DNA from: Giesbergeria sp.
GTDB taxonomy: Bacteria > Pseudomonadota > Gammaproteobacteria > Burkholderiales > Burkholderiaceae_C
DNA length: 37,137 nucleotides
NCBI GenBank assembly: GCA_017985015.1
Contig: JAGNYI010000030.1
Location: 1 to 37,137 of the forward strand
Reading direction: 5' to 3'
The notes below the pieces were generated by a model. The model had not been told where the DNA came from, searched no databases, and saw only the letters and a list, made by a program, of their open reading frames with translations. This document shows, one piece after another, positions 8,444 through 17,484 of this stretch. Position numbers and translations under genes: made by a program. Position 1 is the first letter of the stretch. Every line of letters begins with the position of its first letter.

Positions 8444-9337
8444 CTACTGCATCGCATTGCGGCTGGCGAGTTCGACAAACAGGCCGCTGTGGTCCAGTTC
8501 TCCCAGGCCGTGCTCGATGCTTTGGGCATACAGCCCTTCGAGCAGCGCCGTTACGGGTGCATCGAAGCCGATCTCCTGCGCGGTGGCGAGCCCGTTGCGC
8601 AGGTCCTTGAGCTGCACGTTCATGCTGCCGCGCGGGGCGAAGTCGCGCTCCACCATGCGCTGGCCATGCAACTGGAGAATGCGGCTGTCGGCAAAGCCTC
8701 CGCCGATGGCTTCGCGGACCTTGGCCATGTCGGCGCCCCCTTTGGCGGCGAAAAGCAGGGCTTCGGCCACCGCACCGATGGTGATGCCGACGATCATTTG
8801 GTTGGCCAGCTTTGCCAACTGCCCAGCGCCGTGCGGCCCGACCAGCGTCGAGCGCCCCAGCACCTGAAAAATCGCCTGTGCGCGCTTGAAATCGGCAGGT
8901 TTGCCGCCGACCATGATGGCCAGCGTACCGGATTCGGCGCCCACGGTGCCGCCCGAAACAGGGGCATCGAGGTGGTCCACACCCATTTCGCTCAGACGCG
9001 CAGCGTGATCGCGCGCCTCGCGCGGCTGGGTGGAGGCCATGTCGATGAACAAGGTGCCGCGCGCCATGGCTTGGGCGGCGCCCTGGTCAAACAGCACCTT
9101 GCCGACGACCGAGCCGTTTTCGAGGAGGCTGATGGTGATGTCGGCCTGGGCTGTGGCTTCGCCGGGACTTGCGCACGCAATGGCGCCGTCGTCGGCCAGC
9201 AGCTGGGTTTTGCCAGGGGAGCGGTTCCAGGCGTGGACTGGGAAGCCGGCCTGGAGCAGGCGCCTGCCGACGCGCAAGCCCATCAGGCCAACGCCAAGCA
9301 AGGCGATGCGTGGGTGTGAGAGCTCGGGCATGGACAT
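8444..9337 (-). CDS. NAD(P)-dependent 3-hydroxyisobutyrate dehydrogenase-family oxidoreductase
   Basis: 297 aa beta-hydroxyacid dehydrogenase. The Rossmann motif GVGLMG (GxGxxG) is at residues 16-21. The substrate-binding segment DAPVSGGTVGAESGTLAIMV and the catalytic-lysine segment GAGQLAKLANQ follow in the canonical order. Relatives oxidise 3-hydroxyisobutyrate or reduce tartronate semialdehyde (GarR/GlxR type); the sequence alone does not choose between them. The ATG at 9337 is used; a second ATG two codons later is possible. It is divergent from the next hydrolase gene with a 210-base spacer and shows no operon partner. Confidence 0.9.
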   Translation of the reverse strand: MSMPELSHPRIALLGVGLMGLRVGRRLLQAGFPVHAWNRSPGKTQLLADDGAIACASPGEATAQADITISLLENGSVVGKVLFDQGAAQAMARGTLFIDMASTQPREARDHAARLSEMGVDHLDAPVSGGTVGAESGTLAIMVGGKPADFKRAQAIFQVLGRSTLVGPHGAGQLAKLANQMIVGITIGAVAEALLFAAKGGADMAKVREAIGGGFADSRILQLHGQRMVERDFAPRGSMNVQLKDLRNGLATAQEIGFDAPVTALLEGLYAQSIEHGLGELDHSGLFVELASRNAMQ

Positions 9338-9547
9338 GTTCCAAAAGGAGTGGTAGCTCCATCATGGTGCGCTTCGCCTTCGGCTGGCTGTCAGCTGGCT
9401 TGCAGTCTCGTTGCGCTGGCGTTCAAGGTGTTTTGCTTTAAGTCGCACCAGATGGCGCTCTGCGGCACCCACCGGGGCGCTTTCCCACGTTGTAAGAGCG
9501 TCGCCTGTAACATGATCAGCTCTGTTCAAGCGCAAGGCAAGGTATCT

Positions 9548-10480
9548 ATGAGCTTCCCTCTGCATGACGCGGCCTGGTACGAGAGCATGTACAACAACCG
9601 TGCGCTTGTTCCGGACAATGGCGAATACCTCCAGCGTTGGGCCGACGATTCAGCGGCGGTTCGGCGCAGCCAGGGCAGTGTGCTGGACCTGGCCTATGGC
9701 AATGGCGCCAGCGAAACCTTGGATATCTTTCCTGCTGTTGGAATGCAGAGCGATGCGGGCGCGCCGGTGCTGGTGTTTGTCCATGGCGGTTACTGGATCG
9801 CGCTGGACAAATCGGACCATTCCTTCGTCGCGCCGGCCTTCTGCCAGGAAGGCTGCTGTGTGGTGGTGGTCAACTACGCGCTGTGTCCTGGGTCCGCTTC
9901 GCATCCGGTAACGATTCCGACGATCCTTGACCAAATGGAGCGTGCGCTCGCCTGGGTGGGCGACCACATTGCCGGCCATGGCGGGGACCCGGGGCGCATC
10001 ACGGTAGCGGGGCACTCCGCGGGCGGTCAGATCGCCGCCATGCTGCTGTGCACAGCAGGGCGCGGCGAAGGTTCCACGAGACCGGCACCTGGGCTTCGCA
10101 GTGCATTGTCGATTTCGGGAGTGCACGATCTTGAGCCGCTGATGCATACGCCGCGCTACCAGTCGGTTCTGCAGCTCACGCCAGAGCAGATTCAGCAGGC
10201 CAGCCCTGCGCGCCAGCCGGCGCCTGTCCTGGGCGAGCTGTGGTGCGCGGCAGGGGGTGGCGAGAGTGCGGAATTCTTGCGGCAGAACCAGCTGATGCAA
10301 GCGGCCTGGGGCCCCCGCATCGTGCCCCGGTGCGCCGCACTGCCGGGGCTCAACCATTTCAGCATTCTTGACTCGCTGGCCACGCCAGGGCAGGCGCTAC
10401 ACGAAATGGCCTTGGGCTTGCTGCGAGCGCCATGCGTCACATCAACAGATGTTCGCCCGCATTGTCTCCACCGAGGATGA
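9548..10480 (+). CDS. Alpha/beta hydrolase, arylformamidase-like
   Basis: 310 aa. The oxyanion motif HGGYW (HGGxW) is typical of the kynurenine-formamidase branch of the hormone-sensitive-lipase group. The nucleophile elbow is GHSAGG, and the likely catalytic histidine is in [11 protein letters not shown]. Relatives hydrolyse N-formylkynurenine in tryptophan breakdown, but no other kyn gene is nearby, so another acylamide or ester is equally possible. The ATG at 9548 follows AAGG; the frame stays open upstream without conserved sequence. The gene ends inside the convergent guaC: its last ~15 codons (ending CLHRG) are antisense to the end of guaC and look like an unconserved tail. Confidence 0.85.
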   Translation: MSFPLHDAAWYESMYNNRALVPDNGEYLQRWADDSAAVRRSQGSVLDLAYGNGASETLDIFPAVGMQSDAGAPVLVFVHGGYWIALDKSDHSFVAPAFCQEGCCVVVVNYALCPGSASHPVTIPTILDQMERALAWVGDHIAGHGGDPGRITVAGHSAGGQIAAMLLCTAGRGEGSTRPAPGLRSALSISGVHDLEPLMHTPRYQSVLQLTPEQIQQASPARQPAPVLGELWCAAGGGESAEFLRQNQLMQAAWGPRIVPRCAALPGLNHFSILDSLATPGQALHEMALGLLRAPCVTSTDVRPHCLHRG

Positions 10481-11414
10481 CGTAGTTGACCTTGCGGATG
10501 TCCATCAGCCGCGTACCGCCCGAGTAGCTGATCGAACTTTGCACGTCCTGCTCCATCTCGATGAGGGTGTCGGCCAGCGTGCCTTTGATGGGCTCCAGAA
10601 TGCGCTTGCCCTCGACGTGCCGGTATTCGCCCTTGTTGAAGTCGCTGGCCGAGCCGTAGTACTCCTTGTAAAGCTGGCCATCCACTTCCACCGTCTGGCC
10701 GGGGGATTCCTCGTGCCCGGCAAAGAGCGAACCGATCATGACCATACTGGCGCCGAAGCGCACGCTCTTGGCAATATCGCCATGGCTGCGGATGCCGCCG
10801 TCGGCAATGATGGGCTTGGTGGCCACGCGCGCGCACCACTTGAGCGCCGAGAGCTGCCAGCCGCCGGTGCCAAAGCCGGTCTTGAGTTTGGTGATGCAAA
10901 CTTTCCCCGGGCCCACGCCGACTTTGGTGGCGTCTGCGCCCCAGTTTTCCAGGTCGATCACCGCCTCGGGCGTAGCCACGTTGCCGGCGATGACGAAGGC
11001 GCGCGGAAGCTTTTCCTTCAGGTGCGTGATCATTGCGTGCACCGTCTCGGCATGGCCATGGGCGATGTCGATGGTGATGTAGTCGGGCGAAAGACCCTCA
11101 GCGATCAGGTGGCTCACGGTGTCGTAATCGGGCTGCTTCACTCCCAGCGAGATGGACGAGTACACGCCGCGCTCGGTCATGTTGCGCACGAACTTCAGGT
11201 TGTCGAAGTCGAAACGGTGCATGACGTAAAAGTAGCCGCTCCTGGCCATCCATTCGCAGATGGACTCGTTCACCACCGTTTTCATGTTCGAAGGAACCAC
11301 CGGAAGGCGAAAGTGACGTCCACCCAGCTCCACGCCCGCGTCGCACTCGGCACGGCTTTGCACGCGGCACTTGCGCGGCAGCAGCAGCACGTTGTCGTAG
11401 TCGAAGATTTCCAT
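10437..11414 (-). CDS. guaC: GMP reductase
   Basis: 325 aa, matching GuaC length. It converts GMP to IMP and ammonia with NADPH in purine salvage. The IMPDH/GMPR barrel is clear: the start [16 protein letters not shown], the loop [17 protein letters not shown] with the catalytic cysteine, and [21 protein letters not shown] for phosphate binding. No CBS domains are present, and length with the [11 protein letters not shown] segment favours GMP reductase over IMP dehydrogenase. The start is the ATG at 11414; the open frame continues 47 codons upstream into the leader and terminator. The 3' end overlaps the convergent hydrolase gene by 44 bases. Confidence 0.93.
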   Translation of the reverse strand: MEIFDYDNVLLLPRKCRVQSRAECDAGVELGGRHFRLPVVPSNMKTVVNESICEWMARSGYFYVMHRFDFDNLKFVRNMTERGVYSSISLGVKQPDYDTVSHLIAEGLSPDYITIDIAHGHAETVHAMITHLKEKLPRAFVIAGNVATPEAVIDLENWGADATKVGVGPGKVCITKLKTGFGTGGWQLSALKWCARVATKPIIADGGIRSHGDIAKSVRFGASMVMIGSLFAGHEESPGQTVEVDGQLYKEYYGSASDFNKGEYRHVEGKRILEPIKGTLADTLIEMEQDVQSSISYSGGTRLMDIRKVNYVILGGDNAGEHLLM

Positions 11415-11538
11415 AAAGATTCCAAGCTCCGTAGAAGGCCGCAGAGGCAAACGCTGCCCTGCGGTGGGCGCTTGGCTTGGCTCCGGTTTTTGCCGGGCGC
11501 CTGCAGCGAGGCGGCCCGAACCCCGCTTGCGCAGGCAC

Positions 11539-11571
11539 AAAAAACCGGGCGCCAAGAAAACTTGGGCCCGG
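11539..11571 (-). terminator. Rho-independent terminator between the exported-protein gene and guaC
   Basis: The stem 11545-11556 pairs with 11561-11571 (CCGGGC and CCAAG type arms, one bulge) around an AAAA/TTTT loop. Six T residues follow in the leftward direction. It lies 45 bases past the stop of the upstream gene and 125 bases before the guaC start, so it most simply ends the upstream gene. A role as a guaC attenuator cannot be excluded. Confidence 0.8.
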
Positions 11572-11615
11572 TGGTTGATTGTACCGGTGCAATGAGGGGC
11601 GCGCTGGCAGGTGGG

Positions 11616-12350
11616 TTAGGGCTGGGTTGCAACGCACTGCGCGCGCGCTGTGGCAACTATCTGGCCGTTGCCGTCTTCCATCCAGCCGATGAGCGCCAGG
11701 CGGTTCGGGTCAGCGCTGGGCGCCATCTGCATGGAGCGGCGTTCGATCCAGCGGGTGTCGCGCGGCAGATTGCGAAGCTCATTTTTTAATAGCTTGTCAC
11801 GCACGTCCCACTTGCGTTGAAACAGGTTTCTAACCAGATTTCTGCTGACTGGAGTGCCTTCCACACCTTGTGGAATCTGCTCGACGAGCGCGATGGACAC
11901 CGTCCATTCACCGGTGGCGTCAGGCGGTAAGGCGCCAAGGTAGCTGACTGTTGTGCCGACGTAGCCACTGATCGCGGGGCCAAAGGACACGCGCAAGCGG
12001 CCTGGCAGGCGCTGTGCCACTGCGGCGACGTGCACGTCGGTGGCCATGGGCGGCTGGCGGCCAAGGGCTTGCAGCCGGGCGAGTGCTTCGGTGCGTGCGG
12101 CGGCAGACAGCGGTGCATCGTCGCCCGTGCGCCCTGGGGTGATCCAGTCGAGCACCGCTGCGCTCACGCCGGGCGCGAAGCTGGGGTTGCTCCAGCAATC
12201 GGCGCAATCGGCGCTCAAAAACCGCTCGTAGAGCGCTTGCGGTGCGGGCGCGCCGTCGCTGCTGCAGGCGTTCTGCGCGATGGCCAGTGGCAGATGCAGG
12301 GCCAACAACAGGGGCAGCAGCAGTGGCGGAGTGGCGGTGGAAAACTTCAT
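11616..12350 (-). CDS. Exported protein of unknown function, Cys-rich N-terminus
   Basis: 244 aa; I do not recognise the family. Starting at 12350 gives a clear signal peptide: MKFSTATPP, then a long leucine-rich core, ending LAIAQ before NACSSDG. Just after it, SADCADCWSNPSF holds a CxxC, with another cysteine at NACSS and one at AQCVATQP near the C-terminus, so disulfides in the periplasm are likely. No membrane anchor is seen after the signal. The gene is divergent from uvrD with only 26 bases between starts, so control elements must be shared. A stretch near 11780-11815 weakly resembles the short dispersed repeat found in three other genes here. Confidence 0.75.
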   Translation of the reverse strand: MKFSTATPPLLLPLLLALHLPLAIAQNACSSDGAPAPQALYERFLSADCADCWSNPSFAPGVSAAVLDWITPGRTGDDAPLSAAARTEALARLQALGRQPPMATDVHVAAVAQRLPGRLRVSFGPAISGYVGTTVSYLGALPPDATGEWTVSIALVEQIPQGVEGTPVSRNLVRNLFQRKWDVRDKLLKNELRNLPRDTRWIERRSMQMAPSADPNRLALIGWMEDGNGQIVATARAQCVATQP

Positions 12351-12376
12351 GGGGCCTCGCTTTCTACAATCGGCGC

Positions 12377-14830
12377 ATGTTCCCACAAGACCCGGTTTCG
12401 CGTGCGCCGCAGGGCGTCGCCTTCCCAGCGCAAGATACTGCGCCAGCCCCTGGCGTTTCGCCGCTGCTGGCGAACCTCAACCCCGAGCAACTCGCCGCCG
12501 TTACGCTGCCGTCAGGCCACGCCTTGATTCTTGCGGGCGCCGGTTCAGGCAAGACACGCGTGCTCACCACGCGCATTGCCTGGCTGTTGCAAAACGGCCT
12601 CGCTACGCCGGGGGGCATTTTGGCCGTAACCTTCACCAACAAGGCCGCCAAGGAAATGGTCGCGCGCCTCTCGGCCATGCTGCCGGTGAATGTGCGCGGC
12701 ATGTGGATCGGCACCTTCCACGGGCTGTGCAACCGGCTCCTGCGCGCGCACCACAAGGCGGCGGGCCTGCCCCAGACGTTTCAGATTCTGGACACGCAAG
12801 ACCAGCTCTCGGCCATCAAACGGCTGTGCAAGCAATACAACGTGGACACCGAGCGCTTCGTGCCCAAACAGCTGCAGTACTTCATTGCCGGCTGCAAGGA
12901 AGAAGGCATGCGCCCAGGCGACGTGCCTGCGAATGACAGCGACGCGCGCAAGAAGGTCGAGATCTACCAGTTGTACGAAGATCAGTGCCAGCGCGAAGGC
13001 GTGGTTGATTTCGGCGAGCTAATGCTGCGCAGCTTCGAGCTGCTGCGCGACAACGACCCGATCCGCGCGCACTACCAGCACCGCTTTGCCCACATCCTGG
13101 TTGATGAGTTTCAGGACACCAACAAGCTGCAGTACGCCTGGCTCAAGCAGCTTGCGGGCGATGAGGTGGCCGGCCACTTTGAGCCGCACGGCAGCGTGAT
13201 GGCCGTGGGCGATGACGATCAGAGCATCTACGCCTTTCGCGGCGCGCGCGTCGGCAACATGCAAGACTTCGTGCGCGAATTCGATGTGCGGCGGCAAATC
13301 AAGCTGGAGCAGAACTACCGCAGCTACAGCAACATTCTGGACAGCGCCAACGCGCTCATCAGCCACAACAGCAAGCGTCTGGGCAAGAACCTGCGCACCG
13401 AGCGCGGCCCGGGCGAGCCGGTGCGCGTGTACGAAGCATCGAGCGATCTGGCCGAGGCGCAGTGGATGGTCGATGAAATCCGCCAGCTGGTGCGCGGCGA
13501 CGGCGTGGCGCGGCAAGAGGTCGCCATCCTCTACCGCAGCAACGCGCAAAGCCGGGTCATTGAAACCGCGCTGTTCAATGCCGCCGTGCCCTACCGCGTC
13601 TATGGCGGCCTGCGCTTTTTTGAGCGCGCTGAGATCAAGCACGCACTGGCCTACCTGCGCCTGCTCGAGAACCCGCAAGACGACACCAGCTTTTTGCGCG
13701 TGGTGAACTTCCCGCCGCGCGGCATTGGCGCGCGCAGCCTGGAGCTGCTGCAGGACGCGGCCAAAGGCGCGGGCTGCTCGCTGCACGACGCCGTCACCAG
13801 CATGACCGGCAAAGCCGGCAGCAACCTGACCGCCTTTGTCGCGCAGATCGACGTGCTGCGCGAGCAGACCCAGGGCCAGCCGCTGCGCGCCATCATTGAG
13901 CAAATGCTGGAGTCGAGCGGCTTGCTGGCGCATTTCCGCGCCGAGCGCGACGGCCAGGACCGCATTGAAAACCTGGAGGAGCTCGTCAACGCCGCCGAGA
14001 GTTTTGTCATGCTGGAAGGCTTCGGGCGCGACGCCGTGGCCTTGCCGCTTGACGAGCACGGCCAGCCCCTCACGCAAAGCCCCGCCAGCCAGGGGCTGGA
14101 CACGACTGCACCGTTGCTGGATGCGCCGCTTTCCGGCCCACCGGGTGTGGACCAGGACACGGGCGAAACGCTCTCGCCCCTTGGAGCCTTCCTGACCCAC
14201 GCCGCGCTCGAAGCCGGCGACAACCAGGCCCAGGCCGGGCAGGACGCGGTGCAGCTGATGACGGTGCACGCCAGCAAGGGCCTGGAGTTCGACGTGGTCT
14301 TCATCGGCGGGCTGGAGGAGGGCCTGTGTCCGCATGAGAACTCACTCTCAGAACAGGGCGGCATCGAGGAAGAGCGCCGCCTGGTGTACGTGGCCATCAC
14401 CCGTGCCCGAAAGCGTTTGTACCTGAGCCACTCGCAGACCCGCATGTTGCATGGCCAGACGCGCTACGCCATCAAAAGCCGCTTTTTCGACGAACTGCCC
14501 GAATCGGCACTGAAGTGGATCACGCCCAAGCAATCTGCCTTTGGCAAATCTGCTCCATATTCAGGAGCTGGTAACGCTTATGGGGCAAGCGCTAGAGGCC
14601 AATTTGGCTTGAATTCTGAGCGCTTCGCCAGCCCACCGGTGCCGCCGCAGAAGCAGGCGCCCGCCCACGGCATCGCGGCCGGCAAGAACGTGTTCCACGC
14701 CAAGTTTGGCGAGGGCAAGGTGCTGGCCATTGAAGGCACAGGCGACGACGCGCGTGCGCAGGTGAGTTTTGGGCGCCATGGCACCAAGTGGCTGGCGCTG
14801 GCGGTGGCGAAGTTGACGGTGGTGGACTGA
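12377..14830 (+). CDS. uvrD: UvrD/PcrA-family DNA helicase
   Basis: 817 aa SF1A 3'-5' helicase for excision and mismatch repair. Motif I AGAGSGKTR begins at residue 53, motif II DEFQDT at 243. Motif III is GDDDQSIYAFRGA, IV LEQNYRS, V TVHASKGLEFDVVF and VI YVAITRARKRLYLSHS. The C-terminal FGEGKVLAIEGTGDDARAQVSF segment is the Tudor-like domain that contacts RNA polymerase in UvrD and PcrA. Start at 12377 (MFPQDPVSR) because the upstream frame runs into the divergent gene. The linker before the Tudor-like domain (about residues 729-746) is made by an in-frame copy of a short dispersed repeat. Rep is the alternative name, but the C-terminal domain favours UvrD. Confidence 0.94.
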   Translation: MFPQDPVSRAPQGVAFPAQDTAPAPGVSPLLANLNPEQLAAVTLPSGHALILAGAGSGKTRVLTTRIAWLLQNGLATPGGILAVTFTNKAAKEMVARLSAMLPVNVRGMWIGTFHGLCNRLLRAHHKAAGLPQTFQILDTQDQLSAIKRLCKQYNVDTERFVPKQLQYFIAGCKEEGMRPGDVPANDSDARKKVEIYQLYEDQCQREGVVDFGELMLRSFELLRDNDPIRAHYQHRFAHILVDEFQDTNKLQYAWLKQLAGDEVAGHFEPHGSVMAVGDDDQSIYAFRGARVGNMQDFVREFDVRRQIKLEQNYRSYSNILDSANALISHNSKRLGKNLRTERGPGEPVRVYEASSDLAEAQWMVDEIRQLVRGDGVARQEVAILYRSNAQSRVIETALFNAAVPYRVYGGLRFFERAEIKHALAYLRLLENPQDDTSFLRVVNFPPRGIGARSLELLQDAAKGAGCSLHDAVTSMTGKAGSNLTAFVAQIDVLREQTQGQPLRAIIEQMLESSGLLAHFRAERDGQDRIENLEELVNAAESFVMLEGFGRDAVALPLDEHGQPLTQSPASQGLDTTAPLLDAPLSGPPGVDQDTGETLSPLGAFLTHAALEAGDNQAQAGQDAVQLMTVHASKGLEFDVVFIGGLEEGLCPHENSLSEQGGIEEERRLVYVAITRARKRLYLSHSQTRMLHGQTRYAIKSRFFDELPESALKWITPKQSAFGKSAPYSGAGNAYGASARGQFGLNSERFASPPVPPQKQAPAHGIAAGKNVFHAKFGEGKVLAIEGTGDDARAQVSFGRHGTKWLALAVAKLTVVD
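14563..14612 (+). repeat. Short dispersed repeat, copy 2 (inside uvrD)
   Basis: AGCTG, then CGCTTAT, seven bases, GCGCTAG and GGCCAATTT. It lies in frame in the variable linker ahead of the C-terminal domain of UvrD and encodes a Gly/Ala/Ser-rich stretch. The spacer length equals that of the copies at 80-126 and 24547-24590. Confidence 0.7.
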
Positions 14831-14844
14831 GGAGCGCGCGCGAA

Positions 14845-15180
14845 ATGCTGGTGCTGCCAGCCCTGATTTTTCCGTTTGTCCTGGGTCTCGCGCTGTATCG
14901 CCTGGTCCAGATTCCCCGCCGGCTCTGGGCGGGTGGTTTGCGGCTTCCTGGCCGGCACCGCCAACCCTGGCTGGTGGCAACCGCAGGGGCCTGCCTGGCA
15001 TTGCTGTGCTACACCGCTGCGCTTGCGACGGCTCTGGTTCGAGCATTTTTTCTCGCAGAAAATCAGTTGCCTGCGTACCTGCCCCTGCTCTTTTATGTCG
15101 CGGCCCACCCGGTGGTGTATTTCGCGGCGGCATGGATTTTCTACTACGGGTTGACGCCCAAGAAGCACCTGGAACCATGA
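14845..15180 (+). CDS. Small integral membrane protein of unknown function
   Basis: 111 aa, not recognised. There are three to four hydrophobic segments: residues 1-19 (MLVLPALIFPFVLGLALYRL), about 42-65, and about 77-101, with a basic loop RRLWAGGLRLPGRHRQ between the first two. GAGGAG at 14829-14834 precedes the ATG by ten bases. The stop overlaps the start of the following GNAT gene (ATGA), so the two form a coupled pair. They follow uvrD by only 14 bases and may be part of its transcript. Confidence 0.75.
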   Translation: MLVLPALIFPFVLGLALYRLVQIPRRLWAGGLRLPGRHRQPWLVATAGACLALLCYTAALATALVRAFFLAENQLPAYLPLLFYVAAHPVVYFAAAWIFYYGLTPKKHLEP

Positions 15181-15713
15181 TGAACACCATAGCGGTCCGC
15201 CAAGCGGCACTGTCCGACATCGATGCCCTCGCAGCGCTGTTCAACGCCTATCGCCAGTTCTACGGGCGCGAGAGCGACGTCGATGCGGCAAGGGCGTTTC
15301 TGGTCGCACGGTTTGCGCATGGCGAGTCGGTGTTGTTGCTGGCGTTCCAAGGCAGTCGGCCGGTGGGGTTTACGCAGCTCTACCCCTCTTTTTCCTCTGT
15401 GTCGCTCGCGAGAATCTTTGTGCTGAACGACCTTTTCGTGGAGTCGTCCGCGCGCAAGCAAGGCGTTGCTGGCAAACTGCTCTCTGCGGCTGTGGCGTTT
15501 GCAGAGACTGTAGGCGCCGTCCGCCTTTCGCTTTCCACGGCAGTGACCAACAAAACTGCCCAGTCGCTCTATGAAGCGAGCGGTTGGAAGCGCGATGAGG
15601 CGTTTTTGTCCTATGGGTTTTCTATCCCGGCCGAATGCGAGGCGCCAGCGCATTCGCGTCGTTCGCCGCAGGAGCGAACCGGAAGGTCCGGGGGCGTACA
15701 AGGAGCGGCGTAG
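15177..15713 (+). CDS. GNAT-family N-acetyltransferase
   Basis: 178 aa. It shows the GNAT order: an N-terminal IRQA-like strand (IAVRQAALSDIDALAALF), the substrate-side QLYPSFSSVS, then ARIFVLNDLFVESSARKQGVAGKLL, whose ARKQGVAGKLL is motif A and binds acetyl-CoA, then LSTAVTNKTAQSLYEASGWKRDE, the motif B region. Substrate is unknown; small molecules or protein N-termini are possible. The last ~27 residues, after FSIPAE, are Arg/Pro/Gly-rich and look like read-through tail rather than fold. The ATG at 15177 overlaps the stop of the membrane protein gene. Confidence 0.87.
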   Translation: MMNTIAVRQAALSDIDALAALFNAYRQFYGRESDVDAARAFLVARFAHGESVLLLAFQGSRPVGFTQLYPSFSSVSLARIFVLNDLFVESSARKQGVAGKLLSAAVAFAETVGAVRLSLSTAVTNKTAQSLYEASGWKRDEAFLSYGFSIPAECEAPAHSRRSPQERTGRSGGVQGAA

Positions 15714-16019
15714 CAGTGCAGGAGAATGCGTGTCAGGCCCGTCGCACTCGGCGGCTCTGGCCGCGACTGCTCGCCCGGCTGGATAAGCACAATCACGCAA
15801 TATCGACAACAGGCGAGTCAATCGCATGGCGCCCGGCAAGAACGTCGACACCAAGCCTGGGTCTGCGGACGTGCCGCGCGCTTTGCGCCCAGCCAGCCGC
15901 CTCTGGCGGCGGAAGGTGACCCTGCCGCATCTCCCGATGGCCGAGGAACTCCTGCCTCTCGCGATGCAGTGCCCCGACCAGCGGCGTGGGAAGCCTGCCG
16001 CCGTCACCTCCATCGACCC
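15714..16019. other. 306-base spacer, no gene seen
   Basis: Ordinary GC content. The glucoamylase frame is open without a stop for 98 codons upstream of 16020, but the translation (many Arg, Pro, Gln and Ser) has neither signal peptide nor conserved sequence. I read it as non-coding, with no recognised promoter or terminator. Confidence 0.5.
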
Positions 16020-17339
16020 ATGACTACTGCCCAGTACCGACACCACGACGCGATGCTGGAGACCATCCAGCGCCACGCGTTCAGCTATTTCGTCCACGAA
16101 GCCAATCCACTCAACGGGCTGGTGCGGGACAAGACCGCGCAGGGTTGGCCTTGCAGCATTGCGGCGGTCGGAATGGCGTTGAGCGTCTACCCGGTGGGCG
16201 TGGCGCGTGGTTACCTGTCGCGCGGTGATGCGCTGACACGAACGCTCGCGACGCTGCGGTTTTTCGCTGGCAGCGAGCAAGGCGACTCCCCGGCTGCCAC
16301 CGGGAACCGCGGTTTCTACTACCACTTCCTGGACATGGATACCGGCAGGCGCGCGTTCGACTGCGAACTCTCCAGCATCGACACCGCCTTGCTGATGGCG
16401 GGCGTGTTGTGCGCGGCAGCTTTCTTCAACCAAGCCAACCCGCGCGAGGCCGAGGTGCGCCAGTTGGCCAATGTGCTCTACGAACGCGTCGACTGGCGCT
16501 GGATGCTGGCTGGGCAGGCGACGGTGTGCCACGGCTGGTTGCCCGAAAAGGGGTTTCTGCAGTACCACTGGCACGGGTACGACGAGGCACTGATTTTGTA
16601 CATGCTGGCGCTCGGATCGCCGTCGCACGGCATCGGCCCCGAGTCGTATGCCGCCTGGGCCAGCACCTACGCGTGGCAGACCGTAGAAGGCATCGAACTG
16701 CTGCACGCAAGCTCCTTGTTCATCCACCAGATGTCGCATGTGTGGATCGATTTTCGCGGGCTGCAGGACGATTTCATGCGCCAGCATGGCAGCGACTATT
16801 TTCACAACAGCGCGCAGGCCACGCGCGTCCAGCAGCGCTACGCCATGCGCAACCCCCACGGCTTTGGCGGCTATGGCGAGTTCGCCTGGGGCATTACGGC
16901 AAGCGATGGGCCGGGTGCGCGCCACCCCCATCCACCTGGTGATGTGCACAGCTACTTCGACTACGTGGCGCGCGGAGTGCCGGATGGCCCGGACGACGGT
17001 ACCCTGGCACCGTGGGCTGCGGCTGCGTCGCTGCCGTTCGCGCCTGGCATCGTGTTTCCCACTCTGGAGAATTACCTTCGGCTGCAGCTGCATCTGGAAA
17101 ATTCCTACGGATTCAAGGCATCCTTCAACGCCACTTACCCCTCGGGGCGTACGCATCCCATTGGCTGGGTGTCTCCTTTTCATTTCGGCATCAACGTGGG
17201 GCCCATCGTGCTGATGATTGAGAACTTCCGAAGCGGCTTTGTCTGGCAACTTTGCCGCCGCATTCCCGTGCTGGAACGGGGGCTGCGTGCTGCCGGTTTT
17301 CGTGGTGGGTGGTTGGATGGCGCGCCGGCATCCTCCTGA
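16020..17339 (+). CDS. Glucoamylase-like protein (PF10091 type)
   Basis: 439 aa, an all-alpha toroid glycosidase-like domain as found in cyclic beta-glucan synthases and as stand-alone proteins. Conserved segments: GFYYHFLDMDTGRRAFDCEL followed by SSIDTALLMAGVL; GFLQYHWHGYDEALILYMLA followed by LGSPSH; FIHQMSHVWIDFRGLQDDF; WGITASDGPG. The acidic residues in DCELSSIDTA and DEALILY are candidates for catalysis. No signal peptide is visible from MTTAQYRHHD, so a cytoplasmic role is suggested, although an earlier start cannot be excluded. Relatives act on alpha- or beta-glucans; substrate is not inferable here. No glycosyltransferase gene lies beside it. Confidence 0.88.
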   Translation: MTTAQYRHHDAMLETIQRHAFSYFVHEANPLNGLVRDKTAQGWPCSIAAVGMALSVYPVGVARGYLSRGDALTRTLATLRFFAGSEQGDSPAATGNRGFYYHFLDMDTGRRAFDCELSSIDTALLMAGVLCAAAFFNQANPREAEVRQLANVLYERVDWRWMLAGQATVCHGWLPEKGFLQYHWHGYDEALILYMLALGSPSHGIGPESYAAWASTYAWQTVEGIELLHASSLFIHQMSHVWIDFRGLQDDFMRQHGSDYFHNSAQATRVQQRYAMRNPHGFGGYGEFAWGITASDGPGARHPHPPGDVHSYFDYVARGVPDGPDDGTLAPWAAAASLPFAPGIVFPTLENYLRLQLHLENSYGFKASFNATYPSGRTHPIGWVSPFHFGINVGPIVLMIENFRSGFVWQLCRRIPVLERGLRAAGFRGGWLDGAPASS

Positions 17340-17484
17340 AGCCCACATGGCGGATGGACAATGCGCTCTTGCAGTGATCGGCAGGCGCAGCATGCTTGCC
17401 CAGGTTTTCTGTCGCCCGCGGCGCTATGTCGCGCGCTATCTGCCGTTGCAACGCCGACTTGCAGTAAAGTGGTTGCATTTTTTC

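Noticed and set aside
12242-12376. N-terminal extension of UvrD
   Set aside because: The extra 45 codons overlap the divergent exported-protein gene and its signal peptide, and are not helicase sequence.
15144-17393. Open frame of 749 codons antisense to the GNAT and glucoamylase genes
   Set aside because: The opposite strand encodes clear conserved proteins, while this frame is rich in Arg, His and Gln without motifs.
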